Shown here: positions 1 through 7,306 of the stretch, piece after piece
Position numbering within the stretch: the first letter of the stretch is position 1
Layout of the letters: each line of letters begins with the position of its first letter
Assembly: GCA_963770375.1 (NCBI GenBank)
Contig: CAVYPM010000028.1
Location: 248,001-312,000, forward strand
DNA: 64,000 bases
Reading direction: 5' to 3'
From: DASVBE01 sp963770375
GTDB lineage: Bacteria; Actinomycetota; Actinomycetes; Streptosporangiales; Streptosporangiaceae
The notes under the pieces: generated by a model
Databases searched by the model: none
What the model was told of the DNA's origin: nothing
What the model saw: only the letters and a program-made list of their open reading frames with translations
Position numbers and translations under genes: made by a program

Positions 1-1175
1 CGCAGGCCCTGGTGCTGCCGCAGCGCCGCGCGGAGCCGGTCCGCCGGGACGTTCCCGTCGTCATTCTGGCTGGTCAGGATCTCGAGCAGCTCGTCCCAGA
101 TCGCCGCGCGGGCCTCGTTGTGCGGCGTGCCGGGGCCGGGCGCGTCGAACGCCTCGGCCCAGTCGTCGGCGCGCAGGAGCAGGTCGCCCCAGGGGGTCTC
201 GACCGTCATCGGCGCGGTGGGCGGGTTCTCGTAGAACCGGACGGCCGGCTCGATCGCCTTCACCAGGTCCGCGGACGACTTGAGCCGGGCCACCGCCAGG
301 TCGGTTTCTGCTCCCGCCGTGGCTCCCTCCGGGAGGAGGTCCCGCAGGGTGCAGATCTGCACGCCCTCCTCGCCCAGGCTGGGCAGCACGTCGGCGACGT
401 AGGCCAGGTAGGGCTGGTGCGGGCCGACGAACAGCACGCCGCCCCGGCGGTGGCCCAGCCGGGGATCGGAGTACAGCAGGTAGGCGGTGCGGTGCAGCGC
501 GACGACGGTCTTGCCGGTGCCCGGGCCGCCGTCGACGACCAGCGCGCCGCGGGAGCCCGCGCGGATGATCGCGTCCTGGTCGGCCTGGATGGTGCCCAGC
601 ACGTCCCGCATCCGGCCGGTCCGCTCGCTGCCCAGGCTGGCGATGAACGCGGACTGGTCGTCGAGCGCGGCGTGCCCGTCCAGCCCGTCCGGGGTGAACA
701 CCTCGTCCCAGTAGTCGCTGACCCGGCCGCCGGCCCACCGGTACCGGCGGCGGCTGGCCAGGCCCATCGGATTGGCGTGGGTCGCGCCGAAGAACGGCTC
801 CGCCGCGGGGGACCGCCAGTCCAGCAGCAGCCGGCGGCCCGCCTGGTCGGTAAGGCCGATCCGCCCGATGTACACCGGCTCGGGGTCGCCGGCCCGGACG
901 ATGCGCCCGAGGCACAGGTCCAGGCCGAACCGGCGCAGCAGCCGCAGCCGGGCGGACAGCCGGTGGATCTCCAGGTCCCGGTCCAGGGCCTGCTGGCCGA
1001 TCCCGCCGGGGGCCTGCCGCTCGGCCTCGAGGCGGCCGGACAGCTCGGCGACGGACTGTTCCAGGCGGCCGGCGATGGCCGCGAAGTGATGCTCGTCGGC
1101 GGCGATCAGCGCCGGGCTGGCCTTGGCGATGAGACGGTCGGGAAGATCGAACGCACGGGTCGTCAGGGAAGTCAC
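1..1175 (-). CDS. helR: HelR-type RNA polymerase-associated helicase (partial, C-terminus outside window)
   Basis: UvrD/Rep-like superfamily 1 ATPase of the HelD/HelR group. HelR binds RNA polymerase, displaces rifamycins and recycles stalled enzyme. The visible 391 residues begin with a GTG (VTSLTTRAFDLPDR) and include a long N-terminal helical region, a segment matching the family (GRIGLTDQAGRRLLLDWRSP) and a Walker A box GGPGTGKTVVALH near residue 213. No good ribosome-binding site precedes the GTG, so translation may start from a very short leader. The gene runs off the left edge; family members are about 700-750 residues. A rifamycin-associated element lies 25 bp upstream, which is what separates HelR from generic HelD. 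Confidence 0.87.
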   Translation of the reverse strand, partial: MTSLTTRAFDLPDRLIAKASPALIAADEHHFAAIAGRLEQSVAELSGRLEAERQAPGGIGQQALDRDLEIHRLSARLRLLRRFGLDLCLGRIVRAGDPEPVYIGRIGLTDQAGRRLLLDWRSPAAEPFFGATHANPMGLASRRRYRWAGGRVSDYWDEVFTPDGLDGHAALDDQSAFIASLGSERTGRMRDVLGTIQADQDAIIRAGSRGALVVDGGPGTGKTVVALHRTAYLLYSDPRLGHRRGGVLFVGPHQPYLAYVADVLPSLGEEGVQICTLRDLLPEGATAGAETDLAVARLKSSADLVKAIEPAVRFYENPPTAPMTVETPWGDLLLRADDWAEAFDAPGPGTPHNEARAAIWDELLEILTSQNDDGNVPADRLRAALRQHQGL

Positions 1176-1200
1176 GTTAAGCGATTGTGAGGCATACCCC

Positions 1201-1219
1201 GGGTCTTGCGGCAAGCCCC
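1201..1219 (-). promoter_or_regulatory. Rifamycin-associated element (RAE) upstream of helR
   Basis: The 19-bp near-perfect inverted repeat GGGGCTTGCCGCAAGACCC (reading towards helR) has arms GGGNCTTGC and GCAAGNCCC. Elements of this form precede rifamycin-inactivating genes and helR in actinomycetes and confer rifamycin induction. It sits 25 bp before the GTG. A TATGCC hexamer 4 bp downstream may act as the -10, which would put the RAE in the -35 region. The match is seen directly; inducibility is inferred. Confidence 0.8.
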
Positions 1220-1238
1220 GGGGTGCGCTATAGATTGA

Positions 1239-1267
1239 AAATGGAGAGGAGTGCATCCTCTCCATTT
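1239..1267 (-). terminator. Hairpin, probable terminator of the 43-residue gene
   Basis: A perfect 12-bp stem (AATGGAGAGGA with its complement plus one flanking A-T pair) encloses the 5-nt loop GTGCA. It lies 22 bp past the stop of the small minus-strand gene and 20 bp upstream of the RAE. It has no long U tract, as is usual in high-GC actinomycetes. Confidence 0.55.
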
Positions 1268-1288
1268 CTGTTGCTGCATCGTCCCCGT

Positions 1289-1420
1289 TCAGGCCACCGA
1301 GTGGACGACGGTGGCCGCGTACGTGCCCGCCGTGAGCAGGGCCGGCATAGTGACGGTCAGCGCCGGGATTCCACGTCGCGGTGTCGCCGGGATGGCCGTC
1401 AGCCTGAAGATGGCCCGCAT
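1289..1420 (-). CDS. Small hypothetical protein, 43 residues
   Basis: Unrecognised short gene. It starts ATG (MRAIFRLTAIPATPRRG) with a good Shine-Dalgarno GGGAG 7 bases upstream, and ends VVHSVA. The second half is moderately hydrophobic (ALTVTMPALLTAGTYAATVV), so a membrane-associated or exported peptide is possible. A strong hairpin follows the stop, which supports a transcribed unit. A longer 62-residue reading from an earlier ATG lacks a comparable ribosome-binding site. No homologue is known to me. Confidence 0.35.
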   Translation of the reverse strand: MRAIFRLTAIPATPRRGIPALTVTMPALLTAGTYAATVVHSVA

Positions 1421-1706
1421 GTTGTCTCCCGCGGCGCGGCCGGGCCGGGGTCCGGCCCGCGCGTTCATGTCGTGCATTCGTGGTAATAGCCGTCGTCCCG
1501 TGGCTGCCCCCGCAGCCTGGCAGCGTTAGGATTTGCGTTCTCAGCGGTCCCGGCTGCAGGCACGTACTGTAGCTGGATCAGTACCCTCAGTATCGGACGG
1601 CGTCACCTGATCCGGTTCCGCGCCTTTGCCAGGCCGGGCCCGGAGCGGGGGCGCCCGGGCCGGCGCATCCGGCCCGGGCCGCGGACAGGGGTTGACGGAG
1701 CGGGAT

Positions 1707-3080
1707 ATGACGGAGCAGCCGGCGGACGAATACCGGGCCGAGCTCGACTTCGAGATCAGCCTGGCCGACGGGGGCACGCTGCGCGGCCGGGACTTCCGGA
1801 TCGACATCGACCATGCCGGGGTCACCGAGGAGGTCCTGGCCGCCGCTCTGGCCAGGGAACTCGGCCTGTCCGCCGCGGACCAGGTGGACATCCACAGCCG
1901 CCAGGTGATGCGCGGCCGGCACCGTGGCTCGCCGGCCGCGGTGCACCGGCTGCCGCCGCCGCCGGACCCGGAGCCCGCGCTCGAGCCGCTGCCGGGCCCG
2001 GGCCGGCTGCCCGGCATGCCCCTGCCCGACGGCGGCCGGGCCGCGGTGCACCCGCCGCGGCCGGCGGCCGCCTCCTGGCCGCCGATTCCCGCGGTGCCGG
2101 CCGACAGCTGGCCGCCGCTGCCGCCAGTGGCCGGCATGCTGGCCGGCGACGACGACGTGACCAGCCCGATCGCCAAGGCGGGCAACGGGAGCGGCCACCC
2201 GGGCGCCGTGCTTGCACCGCACGACAGCGGGCCTGCGGACAGTGCCTTCCGCGGCCTGGGCTCCCACGACAGTGACCTCCAGCACGGTGCCCGCCAGCAC
2301 GGTGCCCGCCAGCACGGTGCCCGCCACCACGGGGGCCTTCATAACGGGGGTCTCCAGGACGGGGGCCAGATCGACCCGGCCCGGCCGGCCACGCCGCCCG
2401 CCTCGGGTATCCGGCTGCACCGCGCGGACCTCAGCCACGTCATCGAGGACGGGATGATCACCTACATCGGGCTGCCGATGGCACAGGTCAGCCCGGACGC
2501 GATCAGCGCGCACACGCGCACCGCGTACGCGCCGGGGGTGGAGTTCCGGATCGGCGAGGTCACGCTGTGCGGCAGCACCGGCACCTACCTGGCCAGCCCG
2601 GCGCACCGGCACGCCGACGCCGACGACCTGTCCGAGCTGCCGCTGGACAAGCTGGCCGACCTGGACGCCGTGCTGATCGACGTGTCCGGCAACGGGCAGC
2701 GCGCGATCGACCGCGGCCAGCTGCTGCGCTACGACTGCCGCGGCCGCGCGGTGCTCATCCGCACCGGCTGGGACCGGCACTGGGGCACCCCGGAGTACTT
2801 CCGTGGCCACCCGTTCCTCACCGCGGACGCCGCCACCTACCTGGCCGGCACCGGCGCGGTACTGGTCGGTATCGACTCGCTGAGCATCGGCGACAGCGGG
2901 GACCCGCAGCGGCCGGTTCACACCATCCTGCTCGGTGCCGGGATCCCCATCTGCGAGCACCTGACGAACCTGGACACGCTGCCGGCCAGCGGGTTCCGGT
3001 TCAGCGCGGTGCCGCCGCGGATCCGCCCGCTGTCCACGTTCCCGGTGCGCGCCTTCGCGACGTGGCCGGACCCGGACTAG
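1707..3080 (+). CDS. Cyclase-family (kynurenine formamidase-like) protein with N-terminal extension
   Basis: The 457-residue product has a C-terminal cyclase/arylformamidase-type domain (about residues 235-457; LSHVIEDGMITYIGLP, PVHTILLGAGIPICEHL). The N-terminal ~65 residues (MTEQPADEYRAELDFEISL) form a separate acidic domain joined by a long proline-rich linker and a degenerate pentapeptide-like repeat QHGAR. In the related actinomycete subfamily the metal/active-site loop usually reads TGTYLD-P-HR. Here it is TGTYLASPAHRH near residue 290, so the conserved Asp is Ala, and the classical HxGTHxD metal motif is absent. The catalytic role is therefore doubtful. The ATG is preceded by GGAG at 8 bases, which decides the start over upstream codons. 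Confidence 0.75.
   Translation: MTEQPADEYRAELDFEISLADGGTLRGRDFRIDIDHAGVTEEVLAAALARELGLSAADQVDIHSRQVMRGRHRGSPAAVHRLPPPPDPEPALEPLPGPGRLPGMPLPDGGRAAVHPPRPAAASWPPIPAVPADSWPPLPPVAGMLAGDDDVTSPIAKAGNGSGHPGAVLAPHDSGPADSAFRGLGSHDSDLQHGARQHGARQHGARHHGGLHNGGLQDGGQIDPARPATPPASGIRLHRADLSHVIEDGMITYIGLPMAQVSPDAISAHTRTAYAPGVEFRIGEVTLCGSTGTYLASPAHRHADADDLSELPLDKLADLDAVLIDVSGNGQRAIDRGQLLRYDCRGRAVLIRTGWDRHWGTPEYFRGHPFLTADAATYLAGTGAVLVGIDSLSIGDSGDPQRPVHTILLGAGIPICEHLTNLDTLPASGFRFSAVPPRIRPLSTFPVRAFATWPDPD
2280..2369 (+). repeat. 15-bp tandem repeat in cyclase linker
   Basis: Three identical copies of CAGCACGGTGCCCGC are followed by three diverged 15-bp units, encoding QHGAR three times, then HHGGL, HNGGL and QDGGQ. 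The array keeps the reading frame and lies in the linker, not in a folded domain. It is one of many similar arrays in this window. Confidence 0.9.
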
Positions 3081-3098
3081 CGAGCCCTATCATCAAGA

Positions 3099-3114
3099 TT
3101 CCTTGATCAAGGAA
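3099..3114. repeat. 16-bp perfect palindrome between convergent genes
   Basis: TTCCTTGATCAAGGAA is a perfect palindrome in a short AT-richer patch between the cyclase stop and the ogt stop. An overlapping inverted repeat (ATCAAG-ATTC-CTTGAT) begins at 3092. It could be a bidirectional terminator or a protein-binding site; its position between gene ends favours the former. Confidence 0.5.
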
Positions 3115-3165
3115 CGTTGAGCCGCCGCTCCGGCGGGCGGCTGGCGGGCTGGGCCGGCGGCGGGC

Positions 3166-3708
3166 TCAGGCCAGCGTCTGGCCGCTGACCCGCTGCTCCA
3201 TCATGAGCAGATACCGCTTGCGGGGCAGGCCGCCGCCGTAGCCGGTCATGTTGCCGTCCGCGCCGATCACCCGGTGGCAGGGCACGATGATCGACACCGG
3301 GTTGCGGCCGTTGGCCAGGCCGACCGCGCGGGACGCGGCGGGCTGCGCGCCGATCCGGCGGGCCAGCTCGCCGTAGGAGATCGTCTCGCCGTACCCGATG
3401 CCCTGCAGGCCGGCCCAGACCCGGAGCTGCCAGGCGCTGCCCTCCAGGGCCAGCGGCAGGTCGAACTCTGTCCGCTCGCCGGCGAAGTACTCGGCCAGCT
3501 GCCGGGCCGTGTCGGCCAGCACCCCGGGGGGCGGCTCGGCGCCCGGCGGGGCCGGCTCGGCCAGCCGCCCGGCCGGCGGCAGGTGCTTGTGCTCGTCCAT
3601 GTACAGGCCGGCCAGCGCCCCGCCGGACTCGACCAGGGTCAGCGGGCCGATCGGGCTGGCCACCACGGCCTGCCGGTAGCGCCGGGCGGTGTCGTCGGTT
3701 GCGGTCAC
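3166..3708 (-). CDS. ogt: Methylated-DNA--[protein]-cysteine S-methyltransferase
   Basis: A suicide DNA-repair enzyme that removes O6-alkyl groups from guanine onto its own cysteine. The 180-residue product carries the active-site motif PCHRVIGADG near residue 140, the helix-turn-helix wing YGETISYGELARRIG and the family pattern NGRNPVSIIVPCHRV. It starts at GTG with AGGAG 9 bases upstream. It lies directly downstream of the ada-alkA gene (52-bp gap), forming an alkylation-repair operon. Length and motifs are complete. Confidence 0.95.
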   Translation of the reverse strand: MTATDDTARRYRQAVVASPIGPLTLVESGGALAGLYMDEHKHLPPAGRLAEPAPPGAEPPPGVLADTARQLAEYFAGERTEFDLPLALEGSAWQLRVWAGLQGIGYGETISYGELARRIGAQPAASRAVGLANGRNPVSIIVPCHRVIGADGNMTGYGGGLPRKRYLLMMEQRVSGQTLA

Positions 3709-3760
3709 CGGGGTTCTCTCCTGCTCGTCTGCTCGTGTGATTGCGGTGGCCCGGCGCCAG

Positions 3761-5306
3761 TCAGGCGGCCGGGAGGCGGTTGATGGCGTGATCGCCGGTG
3801 GCCCACAGGTACTGGACGGCGTAGGCCCGCCAGGGCCGCCAGTCGGCCGCCCGCCGGGTCAGCGCGGCCGGGGTGGCGGGCAGGCCGAGGGCCCGGGCCG
3901 CCAGGCGCACGCCCAGGTCGCCGGGGATGAACGCGTCCGGGTCGCCGAGGCCGCGCATGGCGATGCTCTCGATCGTCCACGGCCCGAGCCCGGGCAGCCC
4001 GGCCATCACCTCGCGGGCCCGGGCCCAGTCGCTGCCCGGCGACAGGTCGAGCTCGCCGCCGGCCAGCGCGGCGGCCAGCGCGGCGAACGACGCCTGCCGG
4101 GCCCGGGGCATGGCCAGCGTGCCAGGCCCGGCCCCGGCAGGCCCCGTGCTGGCCGGTCCCGTGCTGGCTGGACCGCGCGCTGGCCGGAAGAGCGCTGGCC
4201 AGCACGGCGGGGGACGGGAACAGCCGGGTCAGGCCGCCGGCCGGGTCGGTCACCGGCTCGCCGTACGCGGCGGCCAGCCGCCCGGCGTGGGTGCGCGCCG
4301 CGGCGGTGGACACCTGCTGGCCGATGACCGCGCGCAGCGCGAACTCGGCCGCGTCCACCGTGCGCGGCACCCGGCGGCCCGGCGCCTTGGCCACCAGCGG
4401 GGCCAGCACCGGGTCGGCGGACAGCAGCGCGCCGATCGCCACCGGGTCCGCGTCCAGGTCGAGCAGCCAGCGGCAGCGGCTGATCGCGGTGGCCAGGTCG
4501 CGCAGGTCGGCCAGGGTCAGCTGGCAGCCGATGTGCTCGGGCCCGGGCCGCAGCGCCACGATCGCGTGCCCGCGGGGCAGCCGCAGGGTCCGCCGGTAGG
4601 CGCCGTCCCGCCATTCCTCCACGCCGGGCACCGCGGTCGCGGCCAGGTGGCCGAACAGGCTGTCCGGCAGCAGCGGCAGCCGGAACGGCAGCCGCAGCGA
4701 CAGCGGGCTGGCCGCAAGCTGGCCGGCGGCGCCGCCCGCGCCGCGGCGGGCCCGGCGGCGCAGCTCGGTCGGCGGCAGCGCGAACACCGCCCGGACCGTG
4801 TCGTTGAACGTGCGGATGCTGGCGAACCCGGCCGCGAACGCCACGTCGCCCATGGGCAGCGCGGTGGTCTCGATCAGCAGCCGGGCGGTCTGCGCCCGCT
4901 GGGCCCGGGCCAGCGCCAGCGGCCCGGCGCCCAGCTCGGCGAGCAGCTGCCGCTCGACCTGCCGGACGCTGTAGCCCAGCCGGGCGGCCAGCGCGGGCAC
5001 CCCGCCGGTGTCGATGACCCCGTCGGCGATCAGCCGCATGGCCCGGGCGACCAGGTCGGCCCGCTCGTTCCAGAGCGGCGAGCCGGGGCTGGCGTCCGGC
5101 CGGCACCGCTTGCAGGCCCGGTAGCCGGCCTGCTGGGCGGCCGCGGCGCTGGGGTAGAAGCGCATGTGCTCCGGCTTGGGCGGGACCACCGGGCAGCTGG
5201 GCCGGCAGTAGATCCCGGTGGTCGTCACCGCGGTGTAGAACCAGCCGTCGAACCGGGCGTCCTTGGACTGGACCGCCCGGACGCACGCCTCGTGGTCCTC
5301 ATGCAC
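3761..5306 (-). pseudogene. Ada/AlkA fusion (adaptive response regulator and 3-methyladenine glycosylase), frameshifted
   Basis: The N-terminal Ada zinc domain (GIYCRPSCPVVPPKPEHMRF ... ACKRCRP, four zinc-ligand cysteines) is followed by an AraC-type helix-turn-helix, an AlkA N-terminal domain and the helix-hairpin-helix glycosylase domain. That last domain contains GQQVSTAAARTHAGRL, then LPGLGPWTIESIAMRG and catalytic Asp in DAFIPGDLGV. The two halves are in different frames. The first frame reads to about 4195 and the glycosylase C-terminus (from LAMPRARQASF to AINRLPAA) resumes in another frame by 4117. The span is 3n+1 bases, so one extra base explains it. The shift falls in a 15-bp tandem-repeat linker. 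Either a sequencing error or real inactivation. ogt follows in the same operon. Confidence 0.85.
4147..4176 (-). repeat. 15-bp tandem repeat at the ada-alkA frameshift
   Basis: Two 15-bp units (CCAGCACGGGACCGG-like on the coding strand), flanked by related GC-rich sequence, lie between the AlkA N-terminal and HhH-GPD parts. In the frame of the C-terminal half the region reads ASTGPASTGPAGAGPG. The units themselves preserve frame, so the disrupting base lies beside or within them. Confidence 0.7.
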
Positions 5307-5429
5307 CTGAACAGCATGCCTGCCCCACGCGGCCAGAGCTAGCGAGAAAACGACATGGCCGTCAGCGGGAAGGCAAACCCCGGCACGGCACTCGCGGCTT
5401 ACTCCCGTTCCGCCGCGCTGTTCGCGCTG

Positions 5430-5515
5430 GGCGATATGCGTTCGCGGTCGGCGATATTCGGTGGCGGCCGGCCTGGGCTGCGGGGCTAACCTGTAGTACA
5501 GCGTACGATATCTTC
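5430..5515 (+). promoter_or_regulatory. Candidate promoter/operator region of the ABC exporter operon
   Basis: The 260-bp gap between ada-alkA and the exporter holds two direct copies of GGCGATAT 20 bp apart (5430 and 5450), two helical turns. Downstream are a short palindrome GTACAGCGTAC and a TACGAT hexamer (5504) that could be a -10. No convincing -35 was found. A regulator of the ArsR/MarR/TetR type could act here; this is an inference. Confidence 0.3.
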
Positions 5516-5566
5516 GGCATTCTCCCTGTGCGGCGGGAAAGCCACGCGGAACCTGGAGCGATTCAC

Positions 5567-7306
5567 GTGCTAGTCCGGTTGCTGAGGGAACGGCTGCGCC
5601 CGTACCGGCGCGATCTTGGCCTGGTGGTGCTGCTGCAGCTGGTGCAGACCCTGGCCACGCTGTACCTCCCGACGCTGAACGCCGACATCATCGACCACGG
5701 CGTGATCACTGGTGACACCGGTTACATCATGCGCACCGGCGGGGTGATGCTGGCCATCACCGTGGTGCAGATCACCTGCGCCACCGGCGCGGTCTACTTC
5801 GGCGCCCGCACCGCGATGGCGCTCGGCCGGGACGTGCGCCGGGCCCTGTTCGCCCGGGTGCACGAGTTCTCCGCCCGCGAGGTGGGCCGGCTCGGCACCC
5901 CGTCGCTGATCACCCGGGTCACCAACGACGTGCAGCAGGTCCAGATGCTGGCGCTGCTGGCGTTCACGCTGATGGCGTCCGCGCCGATCATGTGCGTGGG
6001 CGGCATCATCCTGGCCCTGAACCAGAACGTGCCGCTGTCCTCGCTGCTGCTCGTCGCGGTGCCGGTGCTGGGTATCGCGGTCACGCTGATCATCAGCCGG
6101 ATGCGGCCCAAGTTCCGGCTGATGCAGGAGCGGATCGACCTGATCAACCGGGTGCTGCGGGAGCAGATCACCGGGGTCCGGGTGATCCGCGCGTTCGTCC
6201 GGGAGCGGACCGAGGAAGAGCGGTTCGACACCGTCAGCACCGACCTGTTCACCGTGTCGCTGGCCGTCGGGCGGCTGATGGCGCTGATGTTCCCCACGGT
6301 CCTGCTGGTGCTGAACTTCTCCAGCGTGGCCGTGCTGTGGTTCGGCGGGCACCTGGTGGCCAGCGGCAGTATGCAGATCGGCGCGCTGACCGCGTTCCTG
6401 TCCTACCTGCTGCAGATCCTGATGGCCGTGATGATGGCCACGTTCATGTTCGTCATGGTGCCCAGGGCCGAGGTGTCCGCCGAGCGGATCAGCGAGGTGC
6501 TGGACACCGAGCCGAGCGTCCGCCCGCCGTCCGCGCCGGCCGCCGTTCCCGGCGGGCGGCTCCGCGGCCACCTGGAGCTGCGCCAGGCCGGGTTCCGTTA
6601 CCCGGGCGCCGAGGAGCCGGTGCTGTCCGGGATCGACCTGATCGCCCGGCCCGGCGAGGTGACCGCGATCATCGGCGGCACCGGCAGCGGCAAGTCCACG
6701 CTGATCAGCCTGGTCCCGCGGCTGTTCGACGTGACCGACGGCGCGGTGCTGATCGACGGCATCGACGTGCGCGAGCTGGACCCGTCTGCGCTGGCGGCGG
6801 CGATCGGGCTGGTGCCGCAGCAGCCGTACCTGTTCTCCGGGACGGTCGCGTCGAACCTGCGGTACGGCAACCCCGACGCCACCGACGAGGAGCTGTGGCA
6901 GGCCCTGGAGACGGCGCAGGCCCGCGACTTCGTCGAGCAGATGGCCGGCGGTCTTGACGCGCCGGTCGCGCAGGGCGGCACCAGCGTGTCCGGCGGCCAG
7001 CGGCAGCGGCTGGCCATCGCCCGGGCGCTGGTCCACCAGCCCGCGATCTACCTGTTCGACGACTCGTTCTCCGCGCTCGACTACGCCACCGACGCGGCGC
7101 TGCGCGCCGCGCTGGCCCGGCAGACCCGGCAGGCCGCGATCGTCATCGTGGCCCAGCGGGTGGCCACGATCCGGCACGCGGACCGGATCGTGGTTCTGGA
7201 CAACGGCCGGGTCGTCGCCACCGGCACCCACCCCGAGCTGATGGCCGGCGACGAGACCTACCGGGAGATCGTGCTGTCCCAGCTGACCGAGCAGGAGGCG
7301 GCGTGA
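5567..7306 (+). CDS. ABC exporter, ATP-binding/permease subunit (degenerate-site partner)
   Basis: Type IV (drug/lipid-exporter fold) half-transporter of 579 residues: six-helix membrane domain then nucleotide-binding domain. Walker A is GGTGSGKST, the signature VSGGQRQRL. Walker B ends FDDSFSALD, where the catalytic Glu is Asp, and the H-loop is AQRVATIRHAD with Gln for His. These changes mark the degenerate-site subunit of heterodimeric exporters of the LmrC/TM287 type. GTG at 5567 has GGAG 9 bases upstream and is preferred to GTG at 5528. Its stop overlaps the start of the partner by GTGA. The substrate is unknown. Confidence 0.9.
   Translation: MLVRLLRERLRPYRRDLGLVVLLQLVQTLATLYLPTLNADIIDHGVITGDTGYIMRTGGVMLAITVVQITCATGAVYFGARTAMALGRDVRRALFARVHEFSAREVGRLGTPSLITRVTNDVQQVQMLALLAFTLMASAPIMCVGGIILALNQNVPLSSLLLVAVPVLGIAVTLIISRMRPKFRLMQERIDLINRVLREQITGVRVIRAFVRERTEEERFDTVSTDLFTVSLAVGRLMALMFPTVLLVLNFSSVAVLWFGGHLVASGSMQIGALTAFLSYLLQILMAVMMATFMFVMVPRAEVSAERISEVLDTEPSVRPPSAPAAVPGGRLRGHLELRQAGFRYPGAEEPVLSGIDLIARPGEVTAIIGGTGSGKSTLISLVPRLFDVTDGAVLIDGIDVRELDPSALAAAIGLVPQQPYLFSGTVASNLRYGNPDATDEELWQALETAQARDFVEQMAGGLDAPVAQGGTSVSGGQRQRLAIARALVHQPAIYLFDDSFSALDYATDAALRAALARQTRQAAIVIVAQRVATIRHADRIVVLDNGRVVATGTHPELMAGDETYREIVLSQLTEQEAA

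Noticed and set aside
5528..5566. Earlier GTG start of the first ABC subunit
   Set aside because: No ribosome-binding site and non-conserved residues; the GTG at 5567 has GGAG at good spacing.
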